Shown piece after piece: positions 11,098-23,999 of a DNA stretch of 64,000 bases. The DNA comes from Archegozetes longisetosus (Eukaryota; Arthropoda; Arachnida; Sarcoptiformes; Trhypochthoniidae). The stretch's first letter is position 1; the number at the start of each line of letters is the position of its first letter. Below the pieces are notes generated by a model. The model was given only the letters and a program-made list of their open reading frames with translations, was not told the origin of the DNA and did no database searches. Where the stretch lies: NCBI GenBank assembly GCA_018873245.2, contig JAEMBT020000006.1, positions 4,001,855 to 4,065,854 on the forward strand. Reading direction: 5' to 3'. The position numbers and the translations under genes were made by a program.

Positions 11098-14000
11098 ATG
11101 GAAGGGATCAAAAATACAGATTCGAACTTTTGCGAAGTGAGAAGACCTCCATTCGAGAAATACGTACTCGTTTTAGGAGCCGGCTTCGTGTCCGCACCAG
11201 CTGTAGAACTTCTGACTCGTGACCATAACATCCATGTGACGATTGCTTCAGACTTAGAAGGTTTTCGATACAAAAGTGGAAACTTGAAAGTTTAGATCAG
11301 TTTTAATATTTGATTACAGGACCAGGCGATGAGTTGGCGAAGAAAGCTGTCAATTCTAATATCGATTCTGTGGTTATTGATGTAACAAAAAATAGTGAAC
11401 TTCTCGATGAACTTATCGGAAGGTCAAATATTGTTATAAGTCTTCTTCCGTACGAATTTCATCCAATGATAGCAGAAAAATGTATTCGAATGAAGAAAAA
11501 TATGGTCACAGCTGGCTATTCAACGTCTGAACTGAAACAACTGAATGAAATGGCGATTGAGTCCGGGATAACAATTCTTAATGAAGTTGGTCTCGATCCT
11601 GGAATCGATCATCTATTAGCTATGGAGTGCATCGATCGAGTCGTTTCACAAGGAGGTCGAATCACTTCGTATGTCTCTTATTGCGGAGGGCTACCAGCGC
11701 CTGAAAATGCAGATAATCCCCTGAAATATAAGTTTAGTTGGAGTCCGAAAGCAGTTTTATTTAACACAATGAGAGGCGCCAAATGGATTGAAAATAATGA
11801 ACTCAACGAAATTCCAGCAGATGGTTCATTAATGGATAATCCGATTGAAATCCAGTTCCATAAGGAATATAATCTTGAAGGCCATCCGAATAGAGATTCA
11901 ACTATTTATAGGGATATGTATGGAATCTCATCAGCAAAGACTGTCATTCGCGGAACTTTAAGGTGAATATAATTTTTAACTCGTATTGTTAAACAAAAAC
12001 ACTTGTGTAGTTTTGTAATTTGTAACTTATTCGTCTGTCTGCAACATTTTTCTCAATAGTCAAAACTATTGTTAGAAAGCAAGAAAATGAACTGTCAAAC
12101 ATTTCAATGAGTGTATGTTTTCAATAGTTAATCGCACCTAAAGCTATTCAGTCAATAATGAATGTAAACTATATTTTGCATATCAAGCATTAAAGTCGAA
12201 AAGTACTTCTCTACTTGTTTGAAAAAGCAAAAGGGCTTGTAATTACATTTTAAACTTTATTCAGCGTTTGACTCAATACAAAATTAACCGAATACTGACT
12301 TCAACTTAATTATTCCATATTTGTCAGAGTTGACACATTACAAGTTTATATCAATGAGTTTTGAGTTTAAGAAATATTTATTGAGTTAATAAGTAGGAAA
12401 CTTCATATTTACTGCACATTAAATATAATCAAAAAAAATTTGTTCTCAAAAATCACAAACTTATACATCTGACACAGTTTAACAATTAAAATTTACCTAT
12501 TTTTAGTTTTTTATTACATTTTGACTCAATTCTTAATTTTTTTATTGTTTTTATCGAACAGATCGTGTAATAATTTCTGACTTTTGTACAAGAATTATCG
12601 TCCAAACTGTATAGTGTATCATAAAATTTTGAATTGACTGTTTTAGGAACGTATTCAAGAATCTTATAAATGTCCAAAAGCTTTTCGCGAGATATAGGCA
12701 GAGGTTTTTCATACGCGAGATCAATATCATTAAAAATATTATCAAAGTTTGTAAAGTCGGTGTTTGGTTTGAAAATTTCCAATTCTTGTTCACAATTTTC
12801 ACTCAACGAAAAGAAATTTTAATATTTTTTCGAGTGAACTCTATTTTTCTTACATTCTTACAATGATTTATCTGAGTTTTCACAATTTTACTCAACTTTT
12901 CCTTATATTTATAAACTTTTACAACTTTATTATTAGAATGAGAGTCATAAGAATTTGAATAATTTACTGAAATCACTTCGAAGGGGTTTTCAATGCCCGT
13001 GTTTTTAATAATTCGTTCATATTCTGAGGGAGAATAAACTTTCTCATAATTTTTTATTGCCTTCAATCCGTCCAAAATCTCCATCTATTTCCATACGTGA
13101 GTGACCAGGATTTGGATAATAGATAATAATTTTATTGAGCTTGCCACATATTGTGATATGCTTATAAAATGCCCATAAGAACTTGTTTTTATTTTGAGAA
13201 AACAATTATCCGAAAAATATGCAAAATCTTCACATCACTACTCAAAGTATTATTAATATAGTAATTAATGAACGAAATAACTTCATTGGAACACTTTTTG
13301 CAAAATTCTCAGGATACAAATACATAACCGCTTTATTTGATTTCAAGTCATGTATTCCAAAATTATAACAAGAAAATTTTCGTAAATAATACTCGACTGA
13401 AACGTTAGTCTTAGGCAATTGAAGATTTTTTGAAAGTCGTAGCAAATTGCAGCTTGCGTTATATCGTTTAAAAGCTTATTTTTGATCTCGTTATTATAAT
13501 AATAAAACTTTTGAGCCTCATTTTCATGCAACAGTAGTTCTTTTTTATCTCATTCATTGATTCAATTTCTTTGTTTTTCTGGTAATTAATGATTTGAATT
13601 CTCAATTTGTCACAAACTTCGCATATATCAACTCTTGGCTTCTTAATAGATATCTCATAAGTTTTGAATATTTGAGAAAACACTGTATACGAAACATCAA
13701 TTTTGTGTTCTGGATATAAATCTAAAAAAGTCTATAGATATTAGCGACGCTCCCGAATTCAGTTGATAAATATTTTTGTTTTTATTTTTCCCATAATGTG
13801 TTTGCTCAGTCGGTAGTGATATTACTAGGTCTTTTACATCTTCACGTGCTATATAAGGTGTTTTATTAGGTCTAGAATTATGTTTGCCTCTCATATCATT
13901 AGAATTCATACGATTTTTTAATATCTTTCGTCTTAAGGCGCTTATTTTGATGCCGAGAATTCCCAAAAATACTTTTTGACAGACTTTAACTCGACTAACG

Positions 14001-16021
14001 TTATTGTGAAGCTAAGAATTATAATTATAATTAAACTTAAAATATCCTAGTTATCAAATAATTTTCAAAAACTAAAATTTCTGTATGTAGAGGGTTTAAC
14101 AAAATCTTTTGCAAGGGGGTACGGCAAAAGACTATCGATGATAAAAGCAAATTAACGTGCTATTTCTGAAATACAATCAAAAGGGAAATAACTCATGCAG
14201 TTAAAATTCAAAATAAAAATTTTGAAACTTGCGCTTCAAGACACATCTCGACTTAATATTAGCTGACCATATAGCGTGAATACAAATAAGATTTTTATTT
14301 CAACATGTTTTTATAATTGTTGATACCCTCTGTAATGGTCGGGACATATAATGAAAACCCCGCTTAATTGATACAGAATCACTTGAACACTGCTTTTATA
14401 GTATCAAAAAAGGCTTAAAGATGTATTTTACGAAAACGGTGGCTATACCGAATATTAAACTTGTAGCTTTTATTCTCGTCTTTATAACATATTTAATAAA
14501 ATTCACTTCAAAGTTATAGATTAAGTACTTTTTGCTGTACCCCTTTGCAAAAGATCTTGTTGAACCCTGTACATGAAAAAATTCAAAACTTCAAGATTTT
14601 ATTCAAATCAAAATGTTGAAAAATTTATACCTTCTAAGCTATACAATACTTTATAAATAGAATTTTTACCTCATTTTTCTCTGATTGGGTCTCAATGAAA
14701 TACTCAAATTTCTGAATCTTCTTTCCAGTATTTGTGACTGGAATTACCATAGATTTGAGAAAAAAGTATTGCTGCTCATGACTTTTTAATGAATTATAAC
14801 GATTAAAAACTGTCGTTTTTGTTCATCACTCAGAGTTGTTTTACATTTTATTTCACAACTACAATCAATATTATTGGTTTGAATTCTCGCGGGAATAATT
14901 TTTCCAGATTTATGAGCAAAATGTTGTTTACCTTCCAATATAGCGGCTTTAATTTGAATTTTTTTAGAGATCTTTTTAGGCTTCATTTTACTTTTCAGTT
15001 CTCTAAGATATTTAAACACGTTTTAAAGGACTAAATAAATGTTTGAGAAAGTATTTTGTGTTGGCATTTAATCTATAAAATGTACAAACTATGATTCAAT
15101 TTTTTAAAAACTTTTCTTACGTAAAAGTTCGTTCTCATTAATGTCTTAATGACTAAATATGTTATATTAGTTTTCGGTTTTACCTTATCTTCTACTATCT
15201 AATAAGCCTTTTTGTTTTCAAAAGTCAAGCAAGAAGTACTTTTCGACTTTTATGCTTGATATCTTGTCAACATGATTTCTATAAAGTTCAGTCAAATCTT
15301 GTTTTTCATATAATCAAGATTCAACTCATATTTATAGCTTAATGAGTCAAATCTGGGATGAACCAAAGACTTGTATTTAACGAAATAAATTTTAATCAAA
15401 ACCATATTTGATATGTATTTCAGGTATAAGGGATTCTGTGATGCTATGAGAGGATTCCAACTCATGAATCTGTTGGATTCAAACCCACATCGATTGCTCA
15501 ACCCGAATGGGCCACAAATAACATGCAAACAACTCATAACATCATTATTAGGATATAAAGATGAGATTCCTGTCTCTACGTTGAAAAGCCTTATTCGCCA
15601 AAGAGTTGGCAATAGTTTCAGAGCTGAGGTCATTGAAAATTTAGGACTTCTTGAAGAAGTACCGATCGTTAAACTCAATACTCCGATCGACACGATCTCA
15701 CAATTCTTATCGAAAAAATTGTCGTACAAATCAAATGAAAGAGACATGATTATTATGAGACATGAAATAGGCATTGAATGGCCGGACGGTACGAATGAGG
15801 TCAAAAATAGTGATTTAGTTGTTTTTGGAGACAGTAACGGATTCTCGGCTATGGCTAAGACTGTAGGCTATACAACAGCCATCTCAACACTTATGGTTCT
15901 CAATGGGGAGATACAGACAAGAGGTGTAATTGCACCGATGACTAGAACCATATATAATCCTATTCTTGAAAGATTACGTGAAGAAGGAATTACTTCTATT
16001 GAAACTTCAACTAAATTTTAG
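11098..16021 (+). CDS. saccharopine dehydrogenase, free-standing (C-terminal half of animal AASS)
   Basis: Exons 11098-11260, 11320-11962 and 15424-16021 join in frame (introns 59 bp and 3461 bp, GT-AG) to about 467 residues. Lysine breakdown: the enzyme oxidises saccharopine to glutamate and alpha-aminoadipic semialdehyde with NAD+; in animals this is normally a mitochondrial function. The NAD-binding Rossmann motif is VLVLGAGFVSAP near residue 26. Further hallmarks, all shared with the SDH half of human AASS, are ISLLPYEFHP, LDPGIDHLLAMECID, YCGGLPAPENADNPLKYKFS, YPNRDST-like HPNRDST, GISSA, RGTLRYKG, and a C-terminal GDSNGFSAMAKTVGY..ILERLREEGI. No LKR half is seen within 9677-11091. A TTTTAG acceptor lies at 11086-11091 just before the ATG, so the gene either has upstream exons beyond the window's visible coding, a 5' UTR intron, or a trans-splice site. 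The catalytic domain looks complete. Confidence 0.9.
12486..15019 (-). pseudogene. decayed transposon-type protein of the insect DUF7869-like family
   Basis: Fragments in order on the minus strand match a family seen in many copies in insect genomes. They are: a basic N-terminal piece with GKIIPAR and a Cys pair (15019-14786); a shifted-frame piece with NSLKSHEQQYFFLKS (near 14790-14650); RGKHNSRPNK and LPTEQTHYGKNK (13966-13697); KKPRVDICEVCDKL (13683-13468); YYLRKFSCYNFGIHDLKSNK (13445-13242); a piece with YSPSEYERIIKN (13084-12803); and YEKPLPISREKLLDIYKILE (12806-12486). Several frameshifts and stops break it, and a 480-bp MITE interrupts it at 14090-14569. The family assignment is from memory of conserved phrases, and I infer a transposase-like origin. 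It is non-functional here. Confidence 0.75.
14090..14569. mobile_element. 480-bp MITE, Tc1/mariner-like, inside the decayed transposon gene
   Basis: Inverted termini of about 45 bp (left begins GAGGGTTTAACAAAATCTTTT; right, reversed, begins CAGGGTTCAACAAGATCTTTT), flanked by TA at 14088-14089 and 14570-14571. There is no coding sequence. It inserted after the host transposon arrived, giving a third level of nesting within the SDH intron. Confidence 0.82.
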
Positions 16022-16039
16022 CCTTTATAAACTCTAAAG

Positions 16040-16586
16040 CAGAGGTTTTCAAACTGGCTTTTGTAACCCCTCACTGAGCAGCGAAGAGGTCTCGGGTAGG
16101 TCGCGAAGTAGTTGAGGAATAGAATGAGAACTGGGCCGTAAAACTATTTTGATTTATTGAAAGAGAAAATGATACAAATCACACTTAGGTACAAATGAGA
16201 GGCGAAAGTAACTGTAATGCAAACAATTTAGCTCAAAAATCTTTTTCATTACTGCCAAACTGTTACTTATTACTTTTGAATTATTGCATTCGCCAACCAA
16301 ATTGTGTTGAAATACAAGCGCTGAAGCCATATATTATTTGTTGCCTTTCTCTTCAACTTGTGTCATGTGAAACTTCATTTTCAGTTCAAAAAGCAAATAT
16401 AGAGCTAAACTCAATGTAGAAATGATTTACTATTTGCTTTAACTAATATAATATCTAGGATTGATTCAATTTGTGAGTCAAAACAGGTTCATTCTTCTCA
16501 TTAAATTTGCTTTATATTTTATTGGGTCGTAACTTATCTCTTAAGACCGAAGTAATCTGCAAGGTATGAAAGTTTGAAAATCACTG
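16040..16586 (+). mobile_element. truncated hAT element (Charlie/ZBED-like) with transposase remnant
   Basis: Perfect 8-bp duplication CTCTAAAG at 16032-16039 and 16587-16594; ends CAGAGGTTTTCAAACTG and, reversed, CAGTGATTTTCAAACTTTC. Inside, 16195-16419 has a frame with the hAT C-terminal signature SCETSFSV, and a shifted frame 16421-16504 reads NDLLFALTNIISRID...SKQVHSSH and a stop, typical of the extreme C terminus of ZBED5/Charlie-type transposases. It lies 18 bp after the SDH stop codon and may alter that gene's 3' UTR. Confidence 0.85.
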
Positions 16587-16594
16587 CTCTAAAG

Positions 16595-19159
16595 CAATTA
16601 TCTATTTGAGAATGTTTTATCAAAATGTTAAAAAACAGTCGAAAACTAAATAAACGTAAAATGTTGAACAGGATAAGCTAAAAAGCAAAATTTCTGAAAC
16701 AATATGAAAATACAAGAATAAAAACTATGCCGCAGGAGAGGACAGTACTCAGGAGTTACTACTGTTAGCAGCTCTCACTCTAACACATTCAGATCCGATC
16801 AAAATTAAAGTTAATGGAGACTATGAAACTCTAAATATTAGTTGAGATAGATATAATTGCAACTTCAATTTTTACTCCGTATTGATTTAAAGTCTTAAAG
16901 TTTCACGCAGTTTCAGATGTGAGATTCTGGTGATATCAAGACGAGTTTTTAAACACGTCTTTAGTACTCTATCACCATTCATGGAACTCTATTTTTCGCT
17001 TAATATGGTTAAGGTCTAAAAATATCTGTTTGAATCTTGTATGCCTCAGGTTTCAATGATCTGAGTTCATATGTATGAAGAATTAAAATAAACGATTTTA
17101 AAGTTGTTATTTAGGATTTTCAGAATTAAACATCGAATCAGGTGAGTTCAATAAGAGTAAATAAGAAACTCTTGCAAGAATCTTAAACCTTTTCGAAATA
17201 AAGAACAAATATTTTGCAAAATTTTAAGTCTAATTTTGATAATATTTGTTTAGCTCTTTAAACAAATAATTTAGATCATCATATTTTTCTGGAAATAATC
17301 GAAACTAATTTATTTTACGTTTCTAAAATGTTTAATATTTAACTAGCTATAGTTTAAACACATTATCTTAAAATAATTTTTTTTATAGTTGGAAGTGCTT
17401 TATGAAACCGAGCTCCCGTATTTATCACTTCAAACTCTTTCAAAAGTCAAAATATGATTTTTACTTGCTTTCTTCTTGCCCAACAAACTTCTCGAATTGT
17501 TCAAATACACTGCTCTTGTATCAATCTTCTACAAAAATATTTATATTTTATAATTTGTTTGACATTTTCTCACAACTTCTTATGTTCTAAACACTTCGAA
17601 AGCTTCTTCAAAATAATCATTTCAAGTAATTTTATCTCAAATATTTCACGATTTCATTAATATTTTTCCAAAAGCTATATTTATTTTGATGATAATTCGC
17701 TCCTTCAAAAAATTCTTGTGCTGATAAGATAAAGATGAAAACTAATACTTTGGTCGATGAATTAGAAATGAAGTGAAATAAACCTATGGGTTTCAAAATG
17801 TGACCGCATATATTGCCCATTACTTGTTAATCGGTGGTGCTATTAACAGGTAAAATATAAATATATATTTAGGTTTAACATATATTTAAGTTCTATATAA
17901 TACTGGATGATAAGACTAGCTACTATAAAGATGTCCAAAAATCTTGTTTGTGATAGACAAGATCTCAACTTCTATCAAGAGATATTGGCAACATATAATA
18001 TATTCTAAAATCAAGATATTACTTAAAACTAACTTTTACACGCTTAAAATTATTCCAAATAAATTCTTGAAACCTTAAATAGAACTCTCCCTTAAATGTG
18101 AAATAAAATTTTAGAATCTTAACAGTTTTTGAAACTTCAACTGGAGTTTAAGTGCTGTAAGTTTTTGTGAAGAAATTTATATTAGGCTTGTGCAATGAAT
18201 ACGAGACGTAACTCTTTAGTCATGATTGCTTGGAGTCTCCTGATAAATGGTTGTTACTGTTTATGAAGACTTGAAGCACTCACACATTCAACTGATAACA
18301 TTATATGTGTTCAAACTTGAGTTTAAAATAGCTATAAATCGCTATCAATTGCCCGATAACAGGTAACAATATATAATAGCTGCTCAATTAAAACATTAGG
18401 ACCATTTGTCAAATATTTTCCTAAAACGAGAAGATTTCGTGCAAAATTTGAACTCTGATACATTTATTACTGTGAGAATAACTACTCAACTGAAAGTAAA
18501 TTGACTTATATTTTGCTGTTGGATTATATATTGAATCTTTTTCAGAATATTATATAAGGTTCAAGCTATTTTTTACACGAAAATTTGAAAAAACTTTATA
18601 ACCTACCAAAATCCGCTTCTTTGGGGAACTCCTAATATCAAGTTATCTAACTTATTGTCGAACTTGAACTAAACGCATTTCAGTTAAGTTATCCGAAGCA
18701 GACATGCACAAACACTCACGTAGGACTATGTTAAAAGTGCAATATTGATAAGCTAGTAAAAACTATAAACTGTTTAAATAGTCATAACACATAAAATATA
18801 TCAAAATTATAATTTGTAAGGTGAGCATTTTTCGAATTTCTTTCTTTTGATGAATATTTTCAAATTTAAACGAAAAATATTGATCTAACAACAACGTGTT
18901 CAAGGCTTTCGAAAACAGTTTTTACGTCATCATAAATGTTTTGATATTTTATGTAATATTTGGTTGTTTATATTTGTCACTTTAAGGCATTTAAGAGGTT
19001 CTAAAGTTTAATTTTGTTTGATTTTTTTTATGAGTTCTTTTGGATCAAATTAAGCAAAAATATCGATCATTTGTATAAAAGATTGAATTAAATATACATA
19101 AATGCTGATTCATAAATGCAAACCATTCCTACGTACATGTACATAAAAAATAGACTGAA
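16595..19159. other. intergenic, nothing firmly recognised
   Basis: AT-rich. A minus-strand frame of 62 codons (17632-17820) has some protein-like composition but no recognisable family or splice context. A short less AT-rich patch lies at 16730-16800. Confidence 0.4.
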
Positions 19160-19241
19160 GCCATTTCTACGAACGAGCAGTGCGCATGTGTGAGAATATA
19201 TAACTCGCTAATTCGCGCACTTTTTTGTACGTAGAAATAAC

Positions 19242-19985
19242 GGGTTGCTATTAATTATTCGGAAAATAACTTATGATAATAGATACTTAAAATATTCTTT
19301 AAAAATTAAAAACTAATCTTTTGATATATTGATATCTCTAATATAAAATATTTAAAAGAGATAAAGGAAGTAACAGTTTGATAAAAGAATTTGAGTCACA
19401 AACAATAAGCTGAAAAAAGTGAATAATAGGTTTGTATAAAAAAGCGTTCAAACCTCAATATTCTTACTTTAAACAGCCATCAAATTAAACATTTGATTAT
19501 ATTTAAAGTTTAAGGTAGTATTCATATGAATATAAAAAATATAATAATGAAGTGTAATTGTCTTTTATCATAAAATGATTCGAATATAACTTTCTGAAAA
19601 CTCAATTCAACCAAAATTTTGAAAATTTCGATAGTATGCATAAACAAAAAATGACAAAACTTTTGTATAAGCACGACGATTATTAATTTTTAAACGTAAC
19701 TTAAAAGTCAAACATCTGTAAATTAATCGCAGCTAAAAATAATTAATTATTAGTACATTAAAAAGTATTTAATTGAAAAATTCGGCCACAAAAAAGTTAC
19801 GAAGTTTATACGATATGTTAACATAAAAATTTTAATTTCGGTATACGATAGTTATCATAGTTTAATATTTTTTGTAAAATTATTCTGAAAAATTTACTTT
19901 ATATTCCATAATAAATACGAATAAATAGAATAATTATTTTTAAAGTTATAAATGAATACTTTTTCTGAATAATTTATAGCAACCC
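19242..19985. mobile_element. 744-bp element with short inverted ends
   Basis: Ends GGGTTGCTATTAATTATTC and, reversed, GGGTTGCTATAAATTATTC, with weaker pairing further in. No clear target duplication and no coding content. Just upstream, 19162-19240 is bounded by TTTCTACG and CGTAGAAA and may be a separate small hairpin. Confidence 0.5.
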
Positions 19986-20424
19986 ATTAACTTCAGCCTA
20001 TTTAACCGTACATGTGAATTCAGCCAAATGTAAAAGTCTCTTAATACATCTCAATTCGTCTTAAGTGAAGTTGCTTATAGTGAACGCAATGTTCTACACC
20101 AAACACAGTATTCATTATTCTTTGTGTTTTGCCAAAATGAATCCCCTTACAGTGAATACTCTAGGTTGCACAGACCCTTACACTATGAACGGGTCGGTGT
20201 ATGCTGAAAAAATTTTACGGAAAAATGCGAGATCTTCGATTACAATCTTCTAATTACTTTTATGAGTTTTCGATGAACAAAATATTTACCCAAATAGTTT
20301 CATCATTAAATTAATAATACATCATTTATTTTCTGATAATTAATAAGGCTTTAAGTAATTTGCAAATCAAAAAACATCATTAATTCTAACTTTAATATCT
20401 ATAAGTATTTTTCTCTAACTTTAG

Positions 20425-21190
20425 ACCCGTGATTGAACCAACATATAACTTGAAAACGGTTCAGCTGAAAAATAATTGCATCTTATCTGACAACATGTCA
20501 AGAAATTTCTCAAATACTATAATATTAAAGGACAGTAAAGTGTATGGATATTTAGAAGGAATTGGTGGAAATAGAGAACATTCTCTGGAGACGGCAACAT
20601 TTACTCGAAATTTAGGTGGAGCAGTAGTTAAAGTTACTGGAGAGGATGCATCAAAATTCCCAATAACAGAATATTATTGCAATCATTCAAATGGACGACC
20701 AGAGTATCTAAGAGCTGTTATTAGATGCAAACATAATAAAAATGGAGAACCCACTTCGTCAAATAATACCATGCGGAATGAAATTGTCGCCAGAGGAAAT
20801 CCAGATGACCAGGCGGGTCATATTCTTGGTAACCAATTTGGCGGAACAATGAGATATTATAACCTGTTTCCACAAAATAAGAGTCTGAATATGGGATTCT
20901 GGAGAACTGTTGAAAATTCCGCATCTCATTGGCTGAGACCTGGTCCAAAAGATTACAATATCGAATATCAAGCGCGACTTCTATACGATAATGAGCGAAC
21001 TATGCGTCCATCCAAATTGTTTTATATGATGAAATTCAGAGAAGGCAATCAACTGGCTAATTTTGATGATCTCAGTGCAGTAATTGATTCCGGAGACCCT
21101 ATAATTCTAGATGAGCTGCCGAATGATCCGTCAAACATTCAATACCGTGTGAGAGGGGAAAATGTTTGGTGTATTGAGAAAATTAAGTAA
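20425..21190 (+). CDS. 3' exon of a DNA/RNA non-specific endonuclease-domain protein
   Basis: An acceptor (TTTTTCTCTAACTTTAG, ending 20424) opens a frame of about 254 codons to a TAA at 21188-21190. There is no in-frame ATG at its start, so at least one 5' exon (perhaps with a signal peptide) lies upstream and is not identified. The hallmark is near residues 125-165: DDQAGHILGNQFGG, then YNLFPQN..LN and GFWRTVE. This is the metal-dependent His-Asn nuclease pattern of Endonuclease_NS_2-type domains (bacterial toxin nucleases), with the catalytic His in QAGH. About 100 residues of unrecognised sequence precede it and a C-terminal ~75 residues complete the fold. It is predicted to cleave nucleic acids without sequence preference; its biological target is unknown. 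A likely AATAAA lies at 21389-21394. Confidence 0.8.
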
Positions 21191-23365
21191 ATTCCTGTTT
21201 GCGGCCAAATGATTTCAGAAACTGATTTCAGAAACAACTTTTTACCATAGTTTTCTTCAAGTTATTATGTAGATTATATGAGTGGTTGAAAAATTATTTT
21301 TACATTATGTTCTGAAAATTAAAATTTGTTGTACATTTTCAATATAAATTAGTATTCAATTATAGGTTAAGTATACTTATTAGAGTAAAATAAAAGATTT
21401 GTAAATCTTGTAATCACTATAAGACCTTATTTTTATTGCATAATATTTTATGAGTTCAAAATATATCAGTAAAGATAATAGTCTCAAGAGTTCTATGACT
21501 TCTTGTATGATTTCGAACGTTCCTCATCTAATGATTGTATAGTCGCACAAAAATTTTGTTAATAAGAAATCAACAGTCATTCTGATAGGACTCATGAAAT
21601 TTCGTATGATGAGTTATTACTAAAGAAAACTCTAAAAATAGACTCGAAAAAGTTATTTTTATTATAAATAAATGGTGTAGTAATTTGCTGAAAATGACTC
21701 AAGAGTTTTGAACCAAACAAGTTATCTAGATTTGACTTCTTGATTTAATTTAACCTTCAGATTCATATCAATCTTGAAAAATAATCTATTTTTGTACTCT
21801 ATGATACTATACAGTGTCAACAATACCAGCTAATTCAACATCCATTTGATTTTATCTATATAACGCATTGATAAATGTAGAAATCTTAATTTCATTAATA
21901 AATTTGATATATTTTTCATCTTTAGAATTCCAATTGTTAAAACTTCAATATTTGCCGTTATTTTAGGAATAAACCTTCATTAGAAATTTCTGAACAGAAT
22001 TTTCATTATAAATGATTTAATCTTTGTTTCCATCTTCAACATGAACTATACTTTCATCTTGCATTTAGGCGAAAGTAACAGTGTTTAACTAAATTTTAAA
22101 GAAATAAAGGTCAATTTGGTAATAAAATGCTATGAACTACCCTTTACAGTCAAAATAATCTCATTTCTAGTTGATTTCGCAACGACAATTAACAAATCTT
22201 CGGAGGATTAGTCCAGGGCGACTGGTGTGTTTTGAAGCCCATCAAAGCCCTTATCACTTTGAATGAGAGTTTTCAGTAAAAGACACGAAAGGCTCTGAAA
22301 ACAGCAACTCATGCTCCAAAAGTTTGTTAAAATCAAAAGAATATTCTCGCCAAAAGTTTTGTGAGAATAACCTGTTATCTAACGCAAAGCTATTTCACTC
22401 ATATTCTTTGGAAAATCTCAGAGAATATGTTGAGCATATAAATGGTTGATCATAGACTTAAATCGATGAGCTTTGCTCAGATTTACAATTAGAAATTAAA
22501 GAATTTAGCTAAAATATTTTACTGATTATTCTGCCTTCGCTGCATATACCTTCAAATACTTGGAGTTGATAAACACTCAAATATAACAAAGATGAATGTA
22601 TTATTTACCTTAAAAACTATGAATCTATATGGATATGAGTCTAATAAGTGGATAGAAATGACAGAAATATAAGTTTAAATATTGTAATGATTTTATTGCG
22701 CCTAAGACGCGAATTAAACCGTCAATCACCGGTAAACCACTGATTGATTTTACCGGTGGAATGAAGACACAACTTATTGTCTACGAATAATAAGTTTGGA
22801 TACGAAAGGGATATCTGATAGCAAGATTGCTAGATAAGCAATTTCTATCAGATATGTTTAGCTGTAAAAAAAAAAGACAAGTGTTCTCAATAAAGTCTTT
22901 ATTGATACTGATTTAAAAAATGCATTTACACAAGCTTTTTATAAGTTAAAAATTGCTCAAAACCAATGCCTTACTAAAGGCCAGTTATATTGAACGATAG
23001 AATCAACGATAGAGTCAATGATAGAAAATGTTAAAGTCAACGATAGTCAACGATAGGGCCAACTGAGTCACTGTTCGTCACAATGTCATTGTGGAAACTA
23101 GTAAAATATTTTACTAACTTTTACTTTGGTTGCAGGATATTCTCACCAAAATCTTGTAAATAAGAGATTCAGTCAATAAATTTCGGAGCCTTTTGAGTGC
23201 GAAGTAATATTTTGATATTTTACTCAAGCATTTTTTGTCCAGCTGATTGATAACGAAATTGCAACCTATTACGTATAATCTATCAGTAACTTGTTTAATA
23301 AGACGTTAAATTTCTTACAAGTTTATACTTATTCTCTGATAACACAATTTTGAGAAAATATAATC
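21191..23365. other. intergenic with small hairpins and a short tandem repeat
   Basis: No gene seen. 22725-22760 contains a short hairpin (ACCGGTAAA...TTTACCGGT). 22993-23062 has several copies of a TCAACGATAG-type decamer in loose tandem. Confidence 0.5.
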
Positions 23366-23689
23366 TCATGATTTGTTCTTAACACGAGGCAGATGAATCA
23401 AGCTATTTAAGTAAAACATAGGGAATTTTAATTGGTGTACTGTATTCTGATCGATCTTACACAATTTATAAATTGTAACGGTTGGGGACAAATCACGTTG
23501 CAATGAATTCATCTTACAGTCTTTGTCACTAGCACATAAGTTATGATCTCTTTTGACACACTTACCATTTGAGTACTTGTGATAAACGCCACTACTGAGA
23601 CAATAGCATTGATTCAGCATACCATTTATAGTGCATTCGGAATCATAAGCACAAACAATACAACAATACTGTTTAGGACAACTGATCAA
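23366..23689 (-). pseudogene. degenerate paralogue of the small cysteine-rich secreted protein
   Basis: The frame reads CAYDSECTINGMLNQC and later LCASDKDCKMNS, matching modules 1 and 3 of the gene at 25783-26076 (CVYDFECTINGVVNRC, TCLTNDDCKKNK). The middle module has lost its first half, the last Cys pair is missing, and the end runs on into unrelated residues. An upstream ATG (MVNSIYLFFIDQ) is in another frame, so the signal peptide is disconnected. Same strand and 2.1 kb from the intact copy, with two transposons in between: a tandem duplicate, probably dead, or possibly one with an unrecognised intron. Confidence 0.55.
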
Positions 23690-23999
23690 TAAAAAACAGA
23701 TATATCGAGTTAACCATTATAATTGTCAAAATGTCCATTTAATGAAAAATTAATGAATCCTTTTATGATTCTATATATTGTACTTTTCTCTCTTACTCTT
23801 GTCTTCATATTTATACTGTAGAGAAGTGAAGTGATGTTAAAGTAATGATTTTCTCATTAAATATAATTAACATTAATATTTGGCTGAAAGAAAGTGATTT
23901 TTCACCTATTGCCTTTGCTATATTCTGCTAGTATTAGCAATATTTTGAGTAATTTCTAGGAACTGATACCCAGAACATCGTTATAATAAACTTTTTAAC

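Larger units (their letters stand above)
11963..15423. other. intron 2 of the saccharopine dehydrogenase gene
   Basis: Donor AAG|GTGAAT and acceptor ATTTCAG|GTATAAG restore the LRYKG codons. At 3461 bp it is about 60 times longer than intron 1. It holds an antisense decayed transposon protein gene split by a MITE (separate entries); 11963-12485 and 15035-15423 show nothing recognisable. Confidence 0.85.

Noticed and set aside
17632-17820. 62-codon minus-strand frame starting MGNICGHIL
   Set aside because: Some transposase-like flavour, but no recognisable motif, element ends or splice context.
20065-20253. 62-codon plus-strand frame considered as first exon of the nuclease gene
   Set aside because: No hydrophobic signal peptide and no convincing donor in the right phase.
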